Positions 16,388-24,602 of a DNA stretch of 64,000 nt are shown piece after piece. Below the pieces are notes generated by a model. The model had not been told where the DNA came from and searched no databases. It saw only the letters and a program-made list of their open reading frames with translations. This stretch comes from JACDAN01 sp963834825. GTDB taxonomy: Bacteria; Actinomycetota; Thermoleophilia; Gaiellales; Gaiellaceae. Where the stretch lies: assembly GCA_963834825.1 (NCBI GenBank), contig CAWICZ010000014.1, positions 558,001 to 622,000 on the forward strand, written 5' to 3'. The translations under genes were made by a program, and so were the position numbers. Numbering within the stretch: position 1 is the stretch's first letter; every line of letters begins with the position of its first letter.

Positions 16388-16705
16388 CTAGTCCTCGACC
16401 TCGTCCTCTGCCTGCTCGGCGAGGTCGACGATGTCGCCCTCGTTGAAAAGGATCTTTTGGAGCGCGACGCGCCACTTCTCCTTGCGGCGCGCCAAGAATT
16501 CGAGGTCCATCGAGAAATGGAGGAACTCCTCGCGTTGTGCATGCTCCATGATCCGGCGGGCTTCCTCGTTCGGCTCGATCGACATGCGCTGCTCGTACCA
16601 GCCGATCGCCTCCGCCTCTTCCTGCAGCGATGCGATCACGCGGGCAAACGTGCGGGCGTCTTCGCTGAGCTCCTCCGGCGGCTCGTGATACTGGTCTGTT
16701 GGCAT
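16388..16705 (-). CDS. EncFtn-like (encapsulated ferritin family) protein
   Basis: A 105-residue two-helix protein matching the encapsulated-ferritin family by eye. The N-terminal HEPPEELSEDARTFARVIASLQEEAEAIGWYEQR resembles the HEP-x-x-x-L-S-x-x-x-x-x-x-x-R-A-x-x-S-L-x-E-E-L-E-A-x-D-W-Y-x-Q-R pattern, and HAQREEFLHFSMDLEFL matches the E-E-x-x-H metal-site helix. Such proteins form decamers with ferroxidase sites at subunit interfaces. The C-terminus is acidic and shows no recognisable encapsulin-targeting peptide, and no encapsulin gene is nearby. Confidence 0.6.
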   Translation of the reverse strand: MPTDQYHEPPEELSEDARTFARVIASLQEEAEAIGWYEQRMSIEPNEEARRIMEHAQREEFLHFSMDLEFLARRKEKWRVALQKILFNEGDIVDLAEQAEDEVED

Positions 16706-16796
16706 GGTCGAACCATTGCAGGTGCGGGAGTCGCCTGACGGTTCCTAGCGATCGTGATCGCGAGCTACTCCGCCGGCCGTCACTTACCGTCGGCAG

Positions 16797-16826
16797 TTGA
16801 CATGTGACCGTCTGGTCACATAACCT
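16797..16826 (+). promoter_or_regulatory. Promoter and operator of the ArsR-type regulator
   Basis: A perfect -35 TTGACA (16797-16802) is separated by 18 bp from -10 TAACCT (16821-16826), which is 6 nt before GTG 16833. The spacer holds the perfect inverted repeat ATGTGACC-GTCT-GGTCACAT (16802-16821), so a bound repressor would cover the promoter. Confidence 0.75.
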
Positions 16827-16832
16827 CCAGGA

Positions 16833-17153
16833 GTGACGGACGACGACCGTGTGTTCAAGGCGCTCGCGGACCCGACGCGGCGTTTCCTGCTCGACCGACT
16901 CTTCGCGCGTGACGGCCGCACGTTGACCGAGCTCGAGTCGGAGCTGGAGATGACCCGCTTCGGCGTGATGAAGCACCTGCGCGTCCTCGAGGACGCGGGG
17001 CTCGTCGTCGCACGGCGGTCGGGCCGGGAGAAGCTGCATTTCCTGAACCCGGTCCCGATCCGGCTGATCCACGACCGGTGGATCGACAAGTACACCGAGC
17101 GTCACGTGTCGGCGCTCGCCGACCTCAAGACCGAACTGGAGGAAAGTGCATGA
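16833..17153 (+). CDS. ArsR-family winged-helix repressor
   Basis: ArsR/SmtB-type DNA-binding protein of about 106 residues. ALADPTRRFLLDRLF and the recognition helix region LEMTRFGVMKHLRVLEDAGLV are typical. There are no CxC metal ligands, so it is probably not a metal sensor; such regulators are often paired with AHSA1/START proteins, as here. GTG 16833 appears leaderless. The gene overlaps the next by 4 nt (ATGA) and is likely autoregulated through the inverted repeat in its promoter. Confidence 0.9.
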   Translation: MTDDDRVFKALADPTRRFLLDRLFARDGRTLTELESELEMTRFGVMKHLRVLEDAGLVVARRSGREKLHFLNPVPIRLIHDRWIDKYTERHVSALADLKTELEESA

Positions 17154-17647
17154 GCACGATGGCGGAAACCAAAGTGATGACGCAGGTCTACCGCGTGTAC
17201 ATCAAGGCGACTCCCCAGGCGATCTGGGACGCGATCACCAAGCCCGAGTGGACGCAGCGGTACGGCTATCGCGGAATCGCCGAGTACGACCTGCGGCCGG
17301 GCGGCAAGTACCGCGCGCTCGCCACCGAGGAGATGCAGGCCATGGGCATGACCGAGGTGGTCGTCGACGGGGAGGTCATCGAGGCCGACCCGCCGCGGAG
17401 GCTCGTCCAGACCTGGCGCTTCACCTGGGACGAGGAGATCGCAGCCGAGGGGCCGACCCGCGTCACCTTCGACATCGAAGAGGACGACGGCGGGATCACG
17501 AGGCTCACGGTCACCCACGAGCTCGAGAACGCGCCGAAGACCGCGGAGCAGCTCGCGAGCGTGGCCAAGATCTACGAGGGCGGAGGCGGCTGGAGCTGGG
17601 TCCTCAGTGACCTCAAGACGCTGTTGGAGACCGGCAACTCACTCTGA
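17150..17647 (+). CDS. SRPBCC / AHSA1-like START-fold protein
   Basis: START/Bet v1-fold protein of about 165 residues (RVYIKATPQAIWDAITKPEWTQRYGY at the N-terminus, DPPRRLVQTWRF in the middle, GGGGWSWVLSDLKTLLETG at the end). It probably binds a hydrophobic ligand. It is translationally coupled to the ArsR-type regulator and so likely derepressed with it. Confidence 0.85.
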   Translation: MSTMAETKVMTQVYRVYIKATPQAIWDAITKPEWTQRYGYRGIAEYDLRPGGKYRALATEEMQAMGMTEVVVDGEVIEADPPRRLVQTWRFTWDEEIAAEGPTRVTFDIEEDDGGITRLTVTHELENAPKTAEQLASVAKIYEGGGGWSWVLSDLKTLLETGNSL

Positions 17648-17663
17648 GTCAACGTGGACCACG

Positions 17664-17700
17664 AGCCATGGGGACGGGATCGAGTCCTGTCCCCATGGCT
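17664..17700. repeat. Large inverted repeat before the ECF sigma gene
   Basis: Arms of 17 nt (17664-17680 and 17684-17700) around a CGA loop; the outer 12 bp (AGCCATGGGGAC / GTCCCCATGGCT) are perfect and the inner part pairs with G:U wobbles. It may terminate the ArsR operon, act as an operator, or be a REP-type palindrome. Confidence 0.7.
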
Positions 17701-17715
17701 ACGATGGACCGGAGG

Positions 17716-18699
17716 ATGTCGAAGGGGGCGACAGCAACTGCGGACCTCGAGCTCCAGCTCGAGCAGTTCCGGGCGGAGCTGACCGCCTACTGCTACAGGA
17801 TGCTCGCCTCGCCGTTCGAGGCCGAGGACGCCGTCCAGGAGACGATGATCCGCGCCTGGCGCGGCATCGATCGATTCGAGGGCCGATCGGCGCTCCGCTC
17901 GTGGCTCTACCGGATCGCGACGAACGTCTGTCTGGACATGCTGAACGGACGGGAGCGCCGCGCGCGCCCGATGGATCTCGGGCCGGCGCAGGAGCCGCTG
18001 GAGTCGAATCTGAACACGATGCCGGAGACGACGTGGATCCAGCCGGTGCCCGACGGTCTCGTCGTGCCGGAAGGAGATCCCGCCGACGTCGCTGAGGCGC
18101 GCGAGACGATCCGGCTCGCCTTCGTCGCCGCCCTCCAGCACCTTCCGCCCCTGCAGCGCGCCGTACTGATCCTCTGCGAGGTGCTCCGCTGGAAGGCGAG
18201 CGAGGTCGCGGAGTTGCTGGAGACGAGCGTCGCTTCGGTGAACAGCGCCCTCCAGCGCGCTCGCGCCACTCTCGAGGCGAACGACGTGCGCCCATCCGAC
18301 GCCTCGGCGTCGGTCGACGAGGCCGACGAGGAGCTGCTGGCGCGCTACGTCAAAGCCTTCGAGGAGTACGACATGGACGCACTCACGTCCCTGATCAAGG
18401 ACGACGCGATCCAGTCGATGCCGCCGTTCGACCTGTGGCTGCGCGGCCGCGACGACATCCTGAGCTGGTGGGTCGGCCCCGGCGCCACCTGCCGACATTC
18501 GCGGGTGTTTCCCACGGTGGCGGCGAACGGGTCGCCGTCGTTCGGTCAGTACAGGCCGATACCAAACGGTGAGGGCTACGAGCCGTGGGCGCTTCAGGTG
18601 CTCGAGATCGAGGACGGACGAATCGTCGAGTTCACCTTCTTCCTCGACACCGAGACGCTCTTTCCGCTTTTCGGTCTACCGCTCCAGCTCGAGTCCTAG
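17716..18699 (+). CDS. ECF sigma factor with SnoaL-like C-terminal domain (SigG-like)
   Basis: Extracytoplasmic-function sigma factor of about 327 residues. Region 2 (LTAYCYRMLASPFEAEDAVQETMIRAWR, then SWLYRIATNVCLDML) and region 4 (LPPLQRAVLILCEVLRWKASEVAELLETSVASVNSALQRAR) are clear. A SnoaL/NTF2-like domain follows (from ARYVKAFEEYDMDAL to the end), as in SigG and other SnoaL-tailed ECFs, where it can replace a separate anti-sigma factor. ATG 17716 is chosen because TACGAT lies 10 nt upstream; upstream ATGs at 17695 and 17704 are possible. It converges with a STAS protein, overlapping by 4 bp. Confidence 0.85.
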   Translation: MSKGATATADLELQLEQFRAELTAYCYRMLASPFEAEDAVQETMIRAWRGIDRFEGRSALRSWLYRIATNVCLDMLNGRERRARPMDLGPAQEPLESNLNTMPETTWIQPVPDGLVVPEGDPADVAEARETIRLAFVAALQHLPPLQRAVLILCEVLRWKASEVAELLETSVASVNSALQRARATLEANDVRPSDASASVDEADEELLARYVKAFEEYDMDALTSLIKDDAIQSMPPFDLWLRGRDDILSWWVGPGATCRHSRVFPTVAANGSPSFGQYRPIPNGEGYEPWALQVLEIEDGRIVEFTFFLDTETLFPLFGLPLQLES

Positions 18700-18992
18700 T
18701 CTCCGCACGGAAGGATCTCGGACAGACCCATGAAGGCGACGAGCTCGAGCAGCTCGTCCGATGCCTGGCACAGGCGAACCTGGCATCGGTGCCGCTGGGC
18801 GCTGAGCTGAAGGCGGGCGAGAGCGTCGACCGTCATCGCACTCGGCTCGATGCCGTGAACATCGCAGATGGCGACGCCGGCACCGCTCGCTCCGAGCAGC
18901 GTGCTGACACGCTCAGAGAGCCCGGGCAGGTCGGCACGGGTGATCGGGCCGCGGATGCTGAAGGCGACCGTATGCGGCGCTGGAGCGCCCAT
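18696..18992 (-). CDS. STAS-domain protein
   Basis: About 98 residues with the STAS/anti-anti-sigma fold pattern: VAFSIRGPITRADLPGLSERVSTLL, then GAGVAICDVHGIEPSAMTVDALARLQLSAQRHRCQVRLCQASDELLELVAFMGL. The usual phosphorylatable serine position is occupied by S-A-M-T (D-x-x-x-x-x-S). It may bind an anti-sigma kinase or another regulator. It is transcribed towards the ECF sigma gene. Confidence 0.68.
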   Translation of the reverse strand: MGAPAPHTVAFSIRGPITRADLPGLSERVSTLLGASGAGVAICDVHGIEPSAMTVDALARLQLSAQRHRCQVRLCQASDELLELVAFMGLSEILPCGD

Positions 18993-19075
18993 CGGACGTA
19001 GGACCGCTCGACCGTCGAGAACTCATCGACCCGGCGCGCGATGAGTTCTGCGGCTCGGCCGGGTCTAACGGTTCA

Positions 19076-20535
19076 ATGACACTCGACAGCCGCACCCGCT
19101 GGCTCGCGCTGATCGTTCTCTGCCTCGGCGACCTAATGATCGTGCTCGACGTCACGATCGTCGGAGTGGCCCTACCCTCGATACAGGACCGACCTCGGCT
19201 TCTCGGAGAGCTCGCTCGCGTGGGTCGTGAACGCGTACCTGATCACCTTCGGCGGCTTTCTGCTGCTCGGCGGCCGGCTCGGGGACCTCTTCGGCCACCG
19301 GCGGCTGTTCGTGCTCGGGATCGCCCTCTTCACGTCTGGCCTCGCTCGCCTGCGGTCTCGCCACGTCGCAGGAGTTCCTGGTCGGCGCCCGGGCGGTTCA
19401 GGGCCTCGGCGGTGCGATTGTCTCGGCGGTCGCGCTCTCGCTCGTCATCAGGCTCTTCACGGAGCCGGCTGAGCGGGCGAAGGCAATGGGTGTCTTTGGC
19501 TTCGTCGCGTCGGGCGGGGGCTCGATCGGCGTGCTGCTCGGCGGCATCCTGACCGACGCCCTCAACTGGCACTGGATCTTCCTCGTCAACGTCCCGATCG
19601 GAGTCGCGGTCGTCGCGCTGTCTCTGCGGTTGCTGCCGACCGGACGTGGGCTGGAGGGTGAGACGCGTCTCGACGTTGCCGGCGCGGTCACGGTCACCGC
19701 GTCGCTGATGCTGGCCGTCTACGCGATCGTCAACGGCAACGAGGTCGGCTGGAGCACTGTTCGAACACTCGGCCTCCTGGGCGCAGCCGCGGCCCTGTTC
19801 GTGATCTTTCTCGTGATCGAAGCGCGCGTGCCCTCGCCGCTGATGCCGCTCGGCCTCTTCCGGCTGCGCAACCTCGCGTTCTCCAACGTCGTCGGGGTGT
19901 TGTGGGCCGCCGCGATGTTCGCGTGGTTCTTCCTGTCGGCGCTCTACCTCCAGCTCGTGCTCGGCTACAGCCCGCTCCAGGTGGGCCTCGCCTTCCTGCC
20001 CGCCAACCTGATCATGGGGGCGCTTTCGCTCGGCGTCTCCGCGAGGCTTGTCATGCGCTTCGGGATCAGGCCGCCGCTTGCGACCGGTCTGGGGCTGGCC
20101 GCGCTCGGGCTTCTGCTCTTCGCGCGCGCACCGGTCGACGGAGACTTCGTCGTCGACGTGCTCCCGAGCATGATCCTGCTCGGGATCGGCGCCGGCATTG
20201 CATTCAACCCGGTGTTGCTGGCCGCGATGAGCGACGTCGAGCCGAGTGACGCCGGGCTCGCGTCGGGGATCGTCAATACCTCGTTCATGATGGGTGGCGC
20301 CCTCGGGCTTGCCGTTCTGGCGAGTCTCGCGGCTTCGCGTACAGAGACTCTCCGCGCTTCGGGGGACGATCCGCTCGTCGCCCTGACCGGCGGTTATCAC
20401 GCCGCATTCCTCCTCGGCGCGATCTTCGCAGCGGCTGCGGCGACAATCGGGGCAGTGTTCCTCCGCACCAGAGAGGCGCCCGTGCACGGCGGGGAGGAAC
20501 CGATGGGCGTACCCGCCACCGCCGAGGCCGAGTAG
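19076..20535 (+). pseudogene. MFS drug transporter (DHA2/EmrB type), split by two +1 frameshifts
   Basis: A 14-TM DHA2-type exporter reconstructed from three frames. Frame one gives LMIVLDVTIVGVALPSIQ (the LDxTIVNVALP motif); frame two gives FSESSLAWVVNAYLITFGGFLLLGGRLGDLFGHRRLF; frame three gives FLVGARAVQGLGGAIVSAVALSL and all later helices. Each join is repaired by removing one base, at GG 19186-19187 and at CC 19340-19341. Downstream of 19486 the frame is intact. Either a fresh pseudogene or indel errors; substrate not predictable. Confidence 0.82.
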
Positions 20536-20579
20536 CGCGAGCGCTTGCGGGTTGTGCCGGCCCTGCTCACAATCGAGAC

Positions 20580-20894
20580 GTGAGCGAAGAGGTCGTACGG
20601 AAGGATGAGCTCGAGGCGGCGATCGAGGCACGGAAGGAGCTCGGCGCCGAGATGGAGCCCGCGGTGATCGACGCGTTCGTCGAGCGGATCGAGCACCGGC
20701 TCGCTGTTCGAGACGAGCCCGGCGAGCAGGCCCTTCGGCAAAGGCGGGAGCACCAGAAGGAGATGATCCTCGGCGCCATGGGGATCTCGGTCCCCCTGCT
20801 CCTCTTCGCTGCGATCTTCACGGGGCTCGCCGGCGTAATCGCGGTCTGCGTCGTCCTCGGGGTGATCGCGATCGTGACGGCGCGCTCGCAGTAG
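20580..20894 (+). CDS. Small membrane protein of unknown function
   Basis: About 104 residues: a charged amphipathic N-terminal half (acidic/basic, possibly coiled) followed by two closely spaced hydrophobic segments (ISVPLLLFAAIFTGLAGVIA and VCVVLGVIAIVTA). I do not recognise a family. GTG 20580 follows CACAAT by 6 nt, the leaderless spacing. It sits between two transporter genes in the same direction. Confidence 0.65.
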   Translation: MSEEVVRKDELEAAIEARKELGAEMEPAVIDAFVERIEHRLAVRDEPGEQALRQRREHQKEMILGAMGISVPLLLFAAIFTGLAGVIAVCVVLGVIAIVTARSQ

Positions 20895-20930
20895 ACGCTG
20901 CGTCGTTCGCGTGCGGCATGATCCCGAGCC

Positions 20931-22011
20931 GTGAAGGTGCCGCCGGTCCCGGCGAATCTCCAGCTCGTCGCGAGTTGGTCCTGGCGCCTGCTCGTCTGTG
21001 CCGCCGCCGTCGTCTCGCTGCTCGCGCTGCTCTGGTACGTCCGCGTGATCGTGATCCCGACGATGATCGCGCTCACGATCGCACCAGCGTTGACGCCGCT
21101 TGCCGGGCTGCTTCGCCGACTCCGGCTGGAACGGCCTGCCGCGGCGTTCGCCCTCATCGCCGGGCTCGCGGTCGTCGCCGGACTGGTGGCGATCGTGACG
21201 GTCTCTGTGCTTGCGCAGTGGGAAGAGCTCAGGGATTCGGTCTCGCGCGGGGTCGACGAGATCACGAGCCGACTCGAGCGGGAGCCGTTCAACGTCTCGT
21301 TCGATCAGACCGAGGATCTGCAGTCGAGGCTTGGCGATTCCTGGCGGGATGTCTCCGCGTACCTCGCCTCGGGCGTGCGGGCCGGCGTCGGCCTCGTGAC
21401 CGGCTTCGTGCTCGCGATCGCCGTGCTCTACTTCGTCCTGCGCGACGGAGTCGAGCTCTGGCAGTGGATTCTCCGGCGGCTGCCGCCGGAATCGAGACCT
21501 GTCGCCGATCGCGCAGGGCGGCGGGCGTGGGAGGTGCTCGGCGGCTACGTCCGCGGAACGGCGATCATCGCGGCGATCGATGCAGTCCTGATCGGGGTCG
21601 GCTTGTGGCTGCTCGGGGTGCCCGTCGCCTTCGCGCTCGCCGTACTCGTCTTCCTCGGCGCGTTCATCCCCTTCGTCGGGGCCTTCCTCTCAGGGCTCGT
21701 CGCCGTCCTGGTGGCGTTCGCCGACGAAGGCTGGTTGATCGCTCTGCTCGTGCTGGCGCTCGTGATCGCGGTTCAGCTCGTCGAAGGGAACTTCCTCCAG
21801 CCGATCATCCAGAGCAGGACCGTCGACCTGCACCCGGCCGTGATCCTGCTGGCCGTCGCCGCGGGAGCATCGTTGTTCGGGATCCTCGGGGCGTATCTCG
21901 CCGTGCCCGGTGACGGCCGTGGTGTTCGCGATCGTCGCGTCGGTCCAGTCCGAGCGGGCGGTCGAGTCGGAGTCGGAGCCCTCTCACGGCCATCTCATCG
22001 GAGAGGGCTAG
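20931..22011 (+). pseudogene. AI-2E/YdiK-type transporter family protein, 3' frameshift
   Basis: AI-2 exporter-like (PF01594) polytopic protein: N-terminal TM pair with PTMIALTIAPALTPLAGLLRRL, a soluble middle segment, then the conserved FLGAFIPFVGAFLSGLVAVL and EGNFLQPIIQSRTVDLHPAVILLAVAAG block. After GAYLAVP the expected ending (VTAVVFAIVASVQSER...) lies in another frame, ending at TAG 22011; one extra G at 21909-21910 explains it. Read as given, the frame would run into the next gene and create a false 502-residue fusion. GTG 20931 has a weak leaderless-type CATGAT 8 nt upstream. Confidence 0.8.
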
Positions 22012-22046
22012 GTTCCGGGCGTCCGGAAAATGGTGAAGGGAGAACT

Positions 22047-22439
22047 GTGCGCAGACGACTGACGTGGATCGTGGCCGGTGTCGTGGCCCTCGCCGCATTC
22101 GCACTCGGCGGCGCGGCGATCGCAAGCGCGACCCAGGGAAACAACGGGGACGAGGGGGAGCAGGGCTTGAGCGGCCAGGTCGCCGAGCGCGCCCGGGAGG
22201 CCGCACTGCGGGAGACCGGAGGCGGCTCCGTCACGGAGATGGAGCGCGACGTCGAGGACGGCAGGACTTATCAGGTCGAGATCAGGAAGGCAGACGGTTC
22301 GACAGTCGACGTCGATCTCGACGCGTCGTTCAAGGTCGTGGCCGTCGACGTGGACGGGCCCGAAGCGACCGAGAACGCTCGGGACGACCAGGACGACAAC
22401 GACGCGAACGAGCGGAGCGAACGGAACGACAACGACTAG
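22047..22439 (+). CDS. Exported PepSY-like protein
   Basis: About 130 residues. A positively charged start (RRRLTWIVAGVVALAAFALGGAAIASA) forms a signal peptide or anchor. The mature part resembles one PepSY domain (ALRETGGGSVTEMERDVEDGRTYQVEIRKADGSTVDVDLDASFKVVAV) and ends in an Asp/Asn/Arg-rich tail. PepSY domains often modulate secreted proteases or bind ligands. GTG 22047 has GAAGGGAG 4 nt upstream, which separates this gene from the preceding transporter. Confidence 0.7.
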   Translation: MRRRLTWIVAGVVALAAFALGGAAIASATQGNNGDEGEQGLSGQVAERAREAALRETGGGSVTEMERDVEDGRTYQVEIRKADGSTVDVDLDASFKVVAVDVDGPEATENARDDQDDNDANERSERNDND

Positions 22440-22452
22440 GCGCGAGGCCGGG

Positions 22453-22920
22453 CTACCGGTCGGTCGCCGCGACCAGCTGTTCCTGGATCCACGACAGGTA
22501 GCCGTAGACGGCGTACTCGAGCGCGCGAGGATCGTCCGAGCCGATCCCGTCCCAATCCAGGTCCTCGTCGACGTCGAGCTCGGTGCCGAGCACCAGGCGG
22601 GCGTCGTTCAGTGCGCGGAGCCAGGCATCGGCCTCCTCGGCCGACAGCGTCTCTCGATCGACCGTCGACTCGAGCAGCTGGAGCGCCCGTGCCCGTCCGG
22701 TTGCAAGCTGACCGCGCATCAGGTCCTGGTACTCACGGTCGAGGTCGGGCTCGGCGTAGGCGGGCGGGAAGAGCCGCCTGAGCGCCGGGTCGTCGCCTTC
22801 GGCGGCCAGCCTCAGCCGAGTGCCGGCGGCGACCTCACGGAGGAGCGCACGCTCGTGCTCGGGCAGGCGAAGGACGATCTCCCCGCTTGCGGTTCGCTGA
22901 ATCCGGAGGTGGGCGCTCAA
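22453..22920 (-). CDS. DUF2017 protein, partner of ClpS
   Basis: About 155 residues matching the actinobacterial DUF2017 family, which is regularly encoded next to clpS. Visible features: LRLPEHERALLREVAAGTRLRL, PAYAEPDLDREYQDLMRGQLATGRARALQLLEST and WLRALNDARLVLGTELDVDEDLDW near the end. No enzymatic motif is seen. TTG 22920 forms a TTGA overlap with the clpS stop, implying translational coupling and possibly a role with ClpS in N-end-rule delivery to ClpP. Confidence 0.8.
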   Translation of the reverse strand: MSAHLRIQRTASGEIVLRLPEHERALLREVAAGTRLRLAAEGDDPALRRLFPPAYAEPDLDREYQDLMRGQLATGRARALQLLESTVDRETLSAEEADAWLRALNDARLVLGTELDVDEDLDWDGIGSDDPRALEYAVYGYLSWIQEQLVAATDR

Positions 22921-23216
22921 TCCTGCTGCATCGTCGCCCAGAGGCCGTAGCCGTGTAGGCGCGCCACGTCGAGCTCGGACTTCTCGCGGTTGCCGGTCGC
23001 AACCACCGACTTCCCGTCGTTGTGAACCTCGAGCATCAGGCGGGTCGCGTGCTCGAGGCTGTACCCGAACAGCTTCTGGAAGACCATCGTCACGTACGAC
23101 ATCAGGTTGATCGGGTCGTTCCAGACGATCACGACCCACGGCCGGTCGTGCTCGTGGTGGCTCCCTGTACCGGGCGCCTCGATCTCGACTTGGCCTGGGG
23201 CCAGCGTCGTGGTCAT
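22917..23216 (-). CDS. clpS: ATP-dependent Clp protease adaptor ClpS
   Basis: Binds the N-domain of the Clp ATPase and delivers N-degron substrates. The conserved WVVIVWNDPINLMSYVTMVFQKLFGYS and the L-M-x-x-V-H-x-x-G-K-[AS]-V-V block (LMLEVHNDGKSVVATG) define the family; the C-terminus has LHGYGLWATM. About 99 residues, with a disordered N-terminal extension. ATG 23216 follows CACAAT by 6 nt. Confidence 0.95.
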   Translation of the reverse strand: MTTTLAPGQVEIEAPGTGSHHEHDRPWVVIVWNDPINLMSYVTMVFQKLFGYSLEHATRLMLEVHNDGKSVVATGNREKSELDVARLHGYGLWATMQQD

Positions 23217-23257
23217 CCACCGATTGTGGCCATTCGTGGTGCGGTACAGGACCGGTG

Positions 23258-23365
23258 ATGGCAAAAATCGTCGTGGGGCTCGATGCGCTCGTACTCGGCT
23301 CGGTCAGCCAGCAGGTCGCGACCCACGCGCCCAGTCCGGTGCTGATCCACCGCCGGCGTCAATAG
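23258..23365 (+). pseudogene. Universal stress protein remnant with a large internal deletion
   Basis: A 35-codon reading frame begins MAKIVVGLD, the typical UspA start, and jumps in frame to LVLGSVSQQVATHAPSPVLI, the typical UspA end (G-S-V-S-x-x-V-x-x-H-A-x-x-P-V-L-I). The ~110 residues in between, including the ATP-binding G-x-x-G-x-[GS], are missing. The result cannot form the fold and is best read as a deletion relic. The gap 23366-23431 shows nothing else. Confidence 0.7.
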
Positions 23366-23431
23366 CGCTCGCGCGTGTCGTCGCCGGATCTGGTGTGATG
23401 TATCCGCTGGCAGGCGACCGAAGGGAGGTAC

Positions 23432-23662
23432 ATGGCGAAAGCACGCACGCCACGCATGCGGGCGATCGTCGTACTGATCGCCGGCTTGCTGGCAGTAGCG
23501 GTCATCTGGGCTGGCACCGCGCTCGGCGGCGGATCCGGTGGCGGGTCGACACCCGCCACCCCGGCGCAGAGCGAGTCTGGCAAGAGCCAGAGCGGAAAGC
23601 GGGGAACGCACCGGGACTGCCCGAAGGATCGCGCAGCACAGGACTCGTCGATCGATCTCTAG
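23432..23662 (+). CDS. Small exported or membrane-anchored protein, unknown
   Basis: About 76 residues: basic start (MAKARTPRMR), one hydrophobic helix (AIVVLIAGLLAVAVIWAGTAL), then a Gly/Ser/Thr/Pro-rich flexible stretch and a charged tail. No family recognised. ATG 23432 has GGGAGG 6 nt upstream, which makes the gene believable. Two strong hairpins follow before the next gene. Confidence 0.6.
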   Translation: MAKARTPRMRAIVVLIAGLLAVAVIWAGTALGGGSGGGSTPATPAQSESGKSQSGKRGTHRDCPKDRAAQDSSIDL

Positions 23663-23673
23663 CGACGAGCTGA

Positions 23674-23718
23674 GACCGGCGACCCGCGCCCGGGGCCCGA
23701 GGCCCCGGGCCGCCGGTC
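23674..23718. terminator. Strong GC hairpin after the small exported gene
   Basis: Outer arms GACCGGCG / CGCCGGTC and inner arms CCCGGGGCC / GGCCCCGGG around a CGA loop. No T-run. Probably a terminator-type structure for the gene ending at 23662. Confidence 0.6.
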
Positions 23719-23771
23719 ACGTCGATCTCATGACCAGGTAGGGTCGCGGCTGGAACGAGTTTCTGCGGTCG

Positions 23772-23818
23772 TTCTGAGGAGGGGCGGCGTGGGCCGCAGC
23801 GCCGTCCCCTCCTCAGAA
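23772..23818. repeat. Long inverted repeat upstream of the dienelactone hydrolase gene
   Basis: A 13-bp perfect outer stem (TTCTGAGGAGGGG / CCCCTCCTCAGAA) continues into CGGCG / CGCCG with one bulged T. It lies 26 nt before ATG 23844 and could block the promoter or act as an attenuator or REP-like element. Confidence 0.6.
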
Positions 23819-23843
23819 GGTCTCGGTATCGTCGGTCCGCCCG

Positions 23844-24602
23844 ATGTGCTTCGAGCTCGTTTCCGTGCCGCCGATCCCAGCCGTGTCGGGCGCTGCTGTC
23901 GAGCACGGTGGCCTCGAACTCGAGTCCTCCGACGGAACGCGGTTCGCGGCCTTCGCTGCGCTCCCTGATCAGCCCACGGGTCGGGGCGTGGTCGTCCTGC
24001 CGGACGTCCGGGGCCTGTACCGGTTCTACGAGGAGCTGGCGTTGCGGTTCGCCGAACGAGGGATCACCGCCGTCGCGATCGACTACTTCGGTCGCACGGC
24101 CGGCGTCGGAAAGCGCGGCGACGACTTCCCGTACCGGGAACATGTCGCGCTCACGACGGCAGACGGCATCCAGGCCGACGTCGGGGCCGCCGTCGAGCAT
24201 CTTCGCTCTGCGGAGGGAGGGTCGGCGAGCGCGATCTTCGCTGTCGGCTTCTGCTTCGGCGGTCGGCACTCGTGGCTCGCGGCCGCCGGTCGCCACGGCC
24301 TTGCCGGGGCGATCGGGTTCTACGGGCGGCCGGGGCTCGGCGCGGACGGCTCTCCCGGCCCCGCGCAGCGCGCCTCCGAGCTCGACGCACCGATCCTCGG
24401 CCTGATGGGCGGCGCCGACGAGGGCATTCCCGCCTCAGACGTCGCTGCGTTCGAGCAGGCGCTGACGGACGCGGGCGTCGAGCACGAGCTCGTCACCTAC
24501 GACGGCGCGCCCCACAGCTTCTTCGACCGGCGCTACGAGGAGCACGCAGAGGCGTCGGAGGACGCCTGGCGTCGCGTGCTCGAGTTCATCCAAGCGCGCT
24601 AG
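23844..24602 (+). CDS. Dienelactone hydrolase family protein
   Basis: Alpha/beta hydrolase of the DLH type, about 252 residues. The nucleophile motif is GFCFGGRHSW, with cysteine in place of serine; GLMGGADEGIP supplies the aspartate region and GAPHSFFDR the histidine. DLHs open cyclic dienelactones in aromatic degradation, but many homologues act on other esters. The 3' end overlaps the convergent L,D-transpeptidase gene by 4 bp. Confidence 0.85.
   Translation: MCFELVSVPPIPAVSGAAVEHGGLELESSDGTRFAAFAALPDQPTGRGVVVLPDVRGLYRFYEELALRFAERGITAVAIDYFGRTAGVGKRGDDFPYREHVALTTADGIQADVGAAVEHLRSAEGGSASAIFAVGFCFGGRHSWLAAAGRHGLAGAIGFYGRPGLGADGSPGPAQRASELDAPILGLMGGADEGIPASDVAAFEQALTDAGVEHELVTYDGAPHSFFDRRYEEHAEASEDAWRRVLEFIQAR

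Noticed and set aside
20931..22439. A single 502-residue fusion of an AI-2E transporter and a PepSY-like protein
   Set aside because: The join is an artefact of one extra G at 21909-21910; the transporter ending is in another frame with its own stop, and the second gene has its own ribosome site and GTG.
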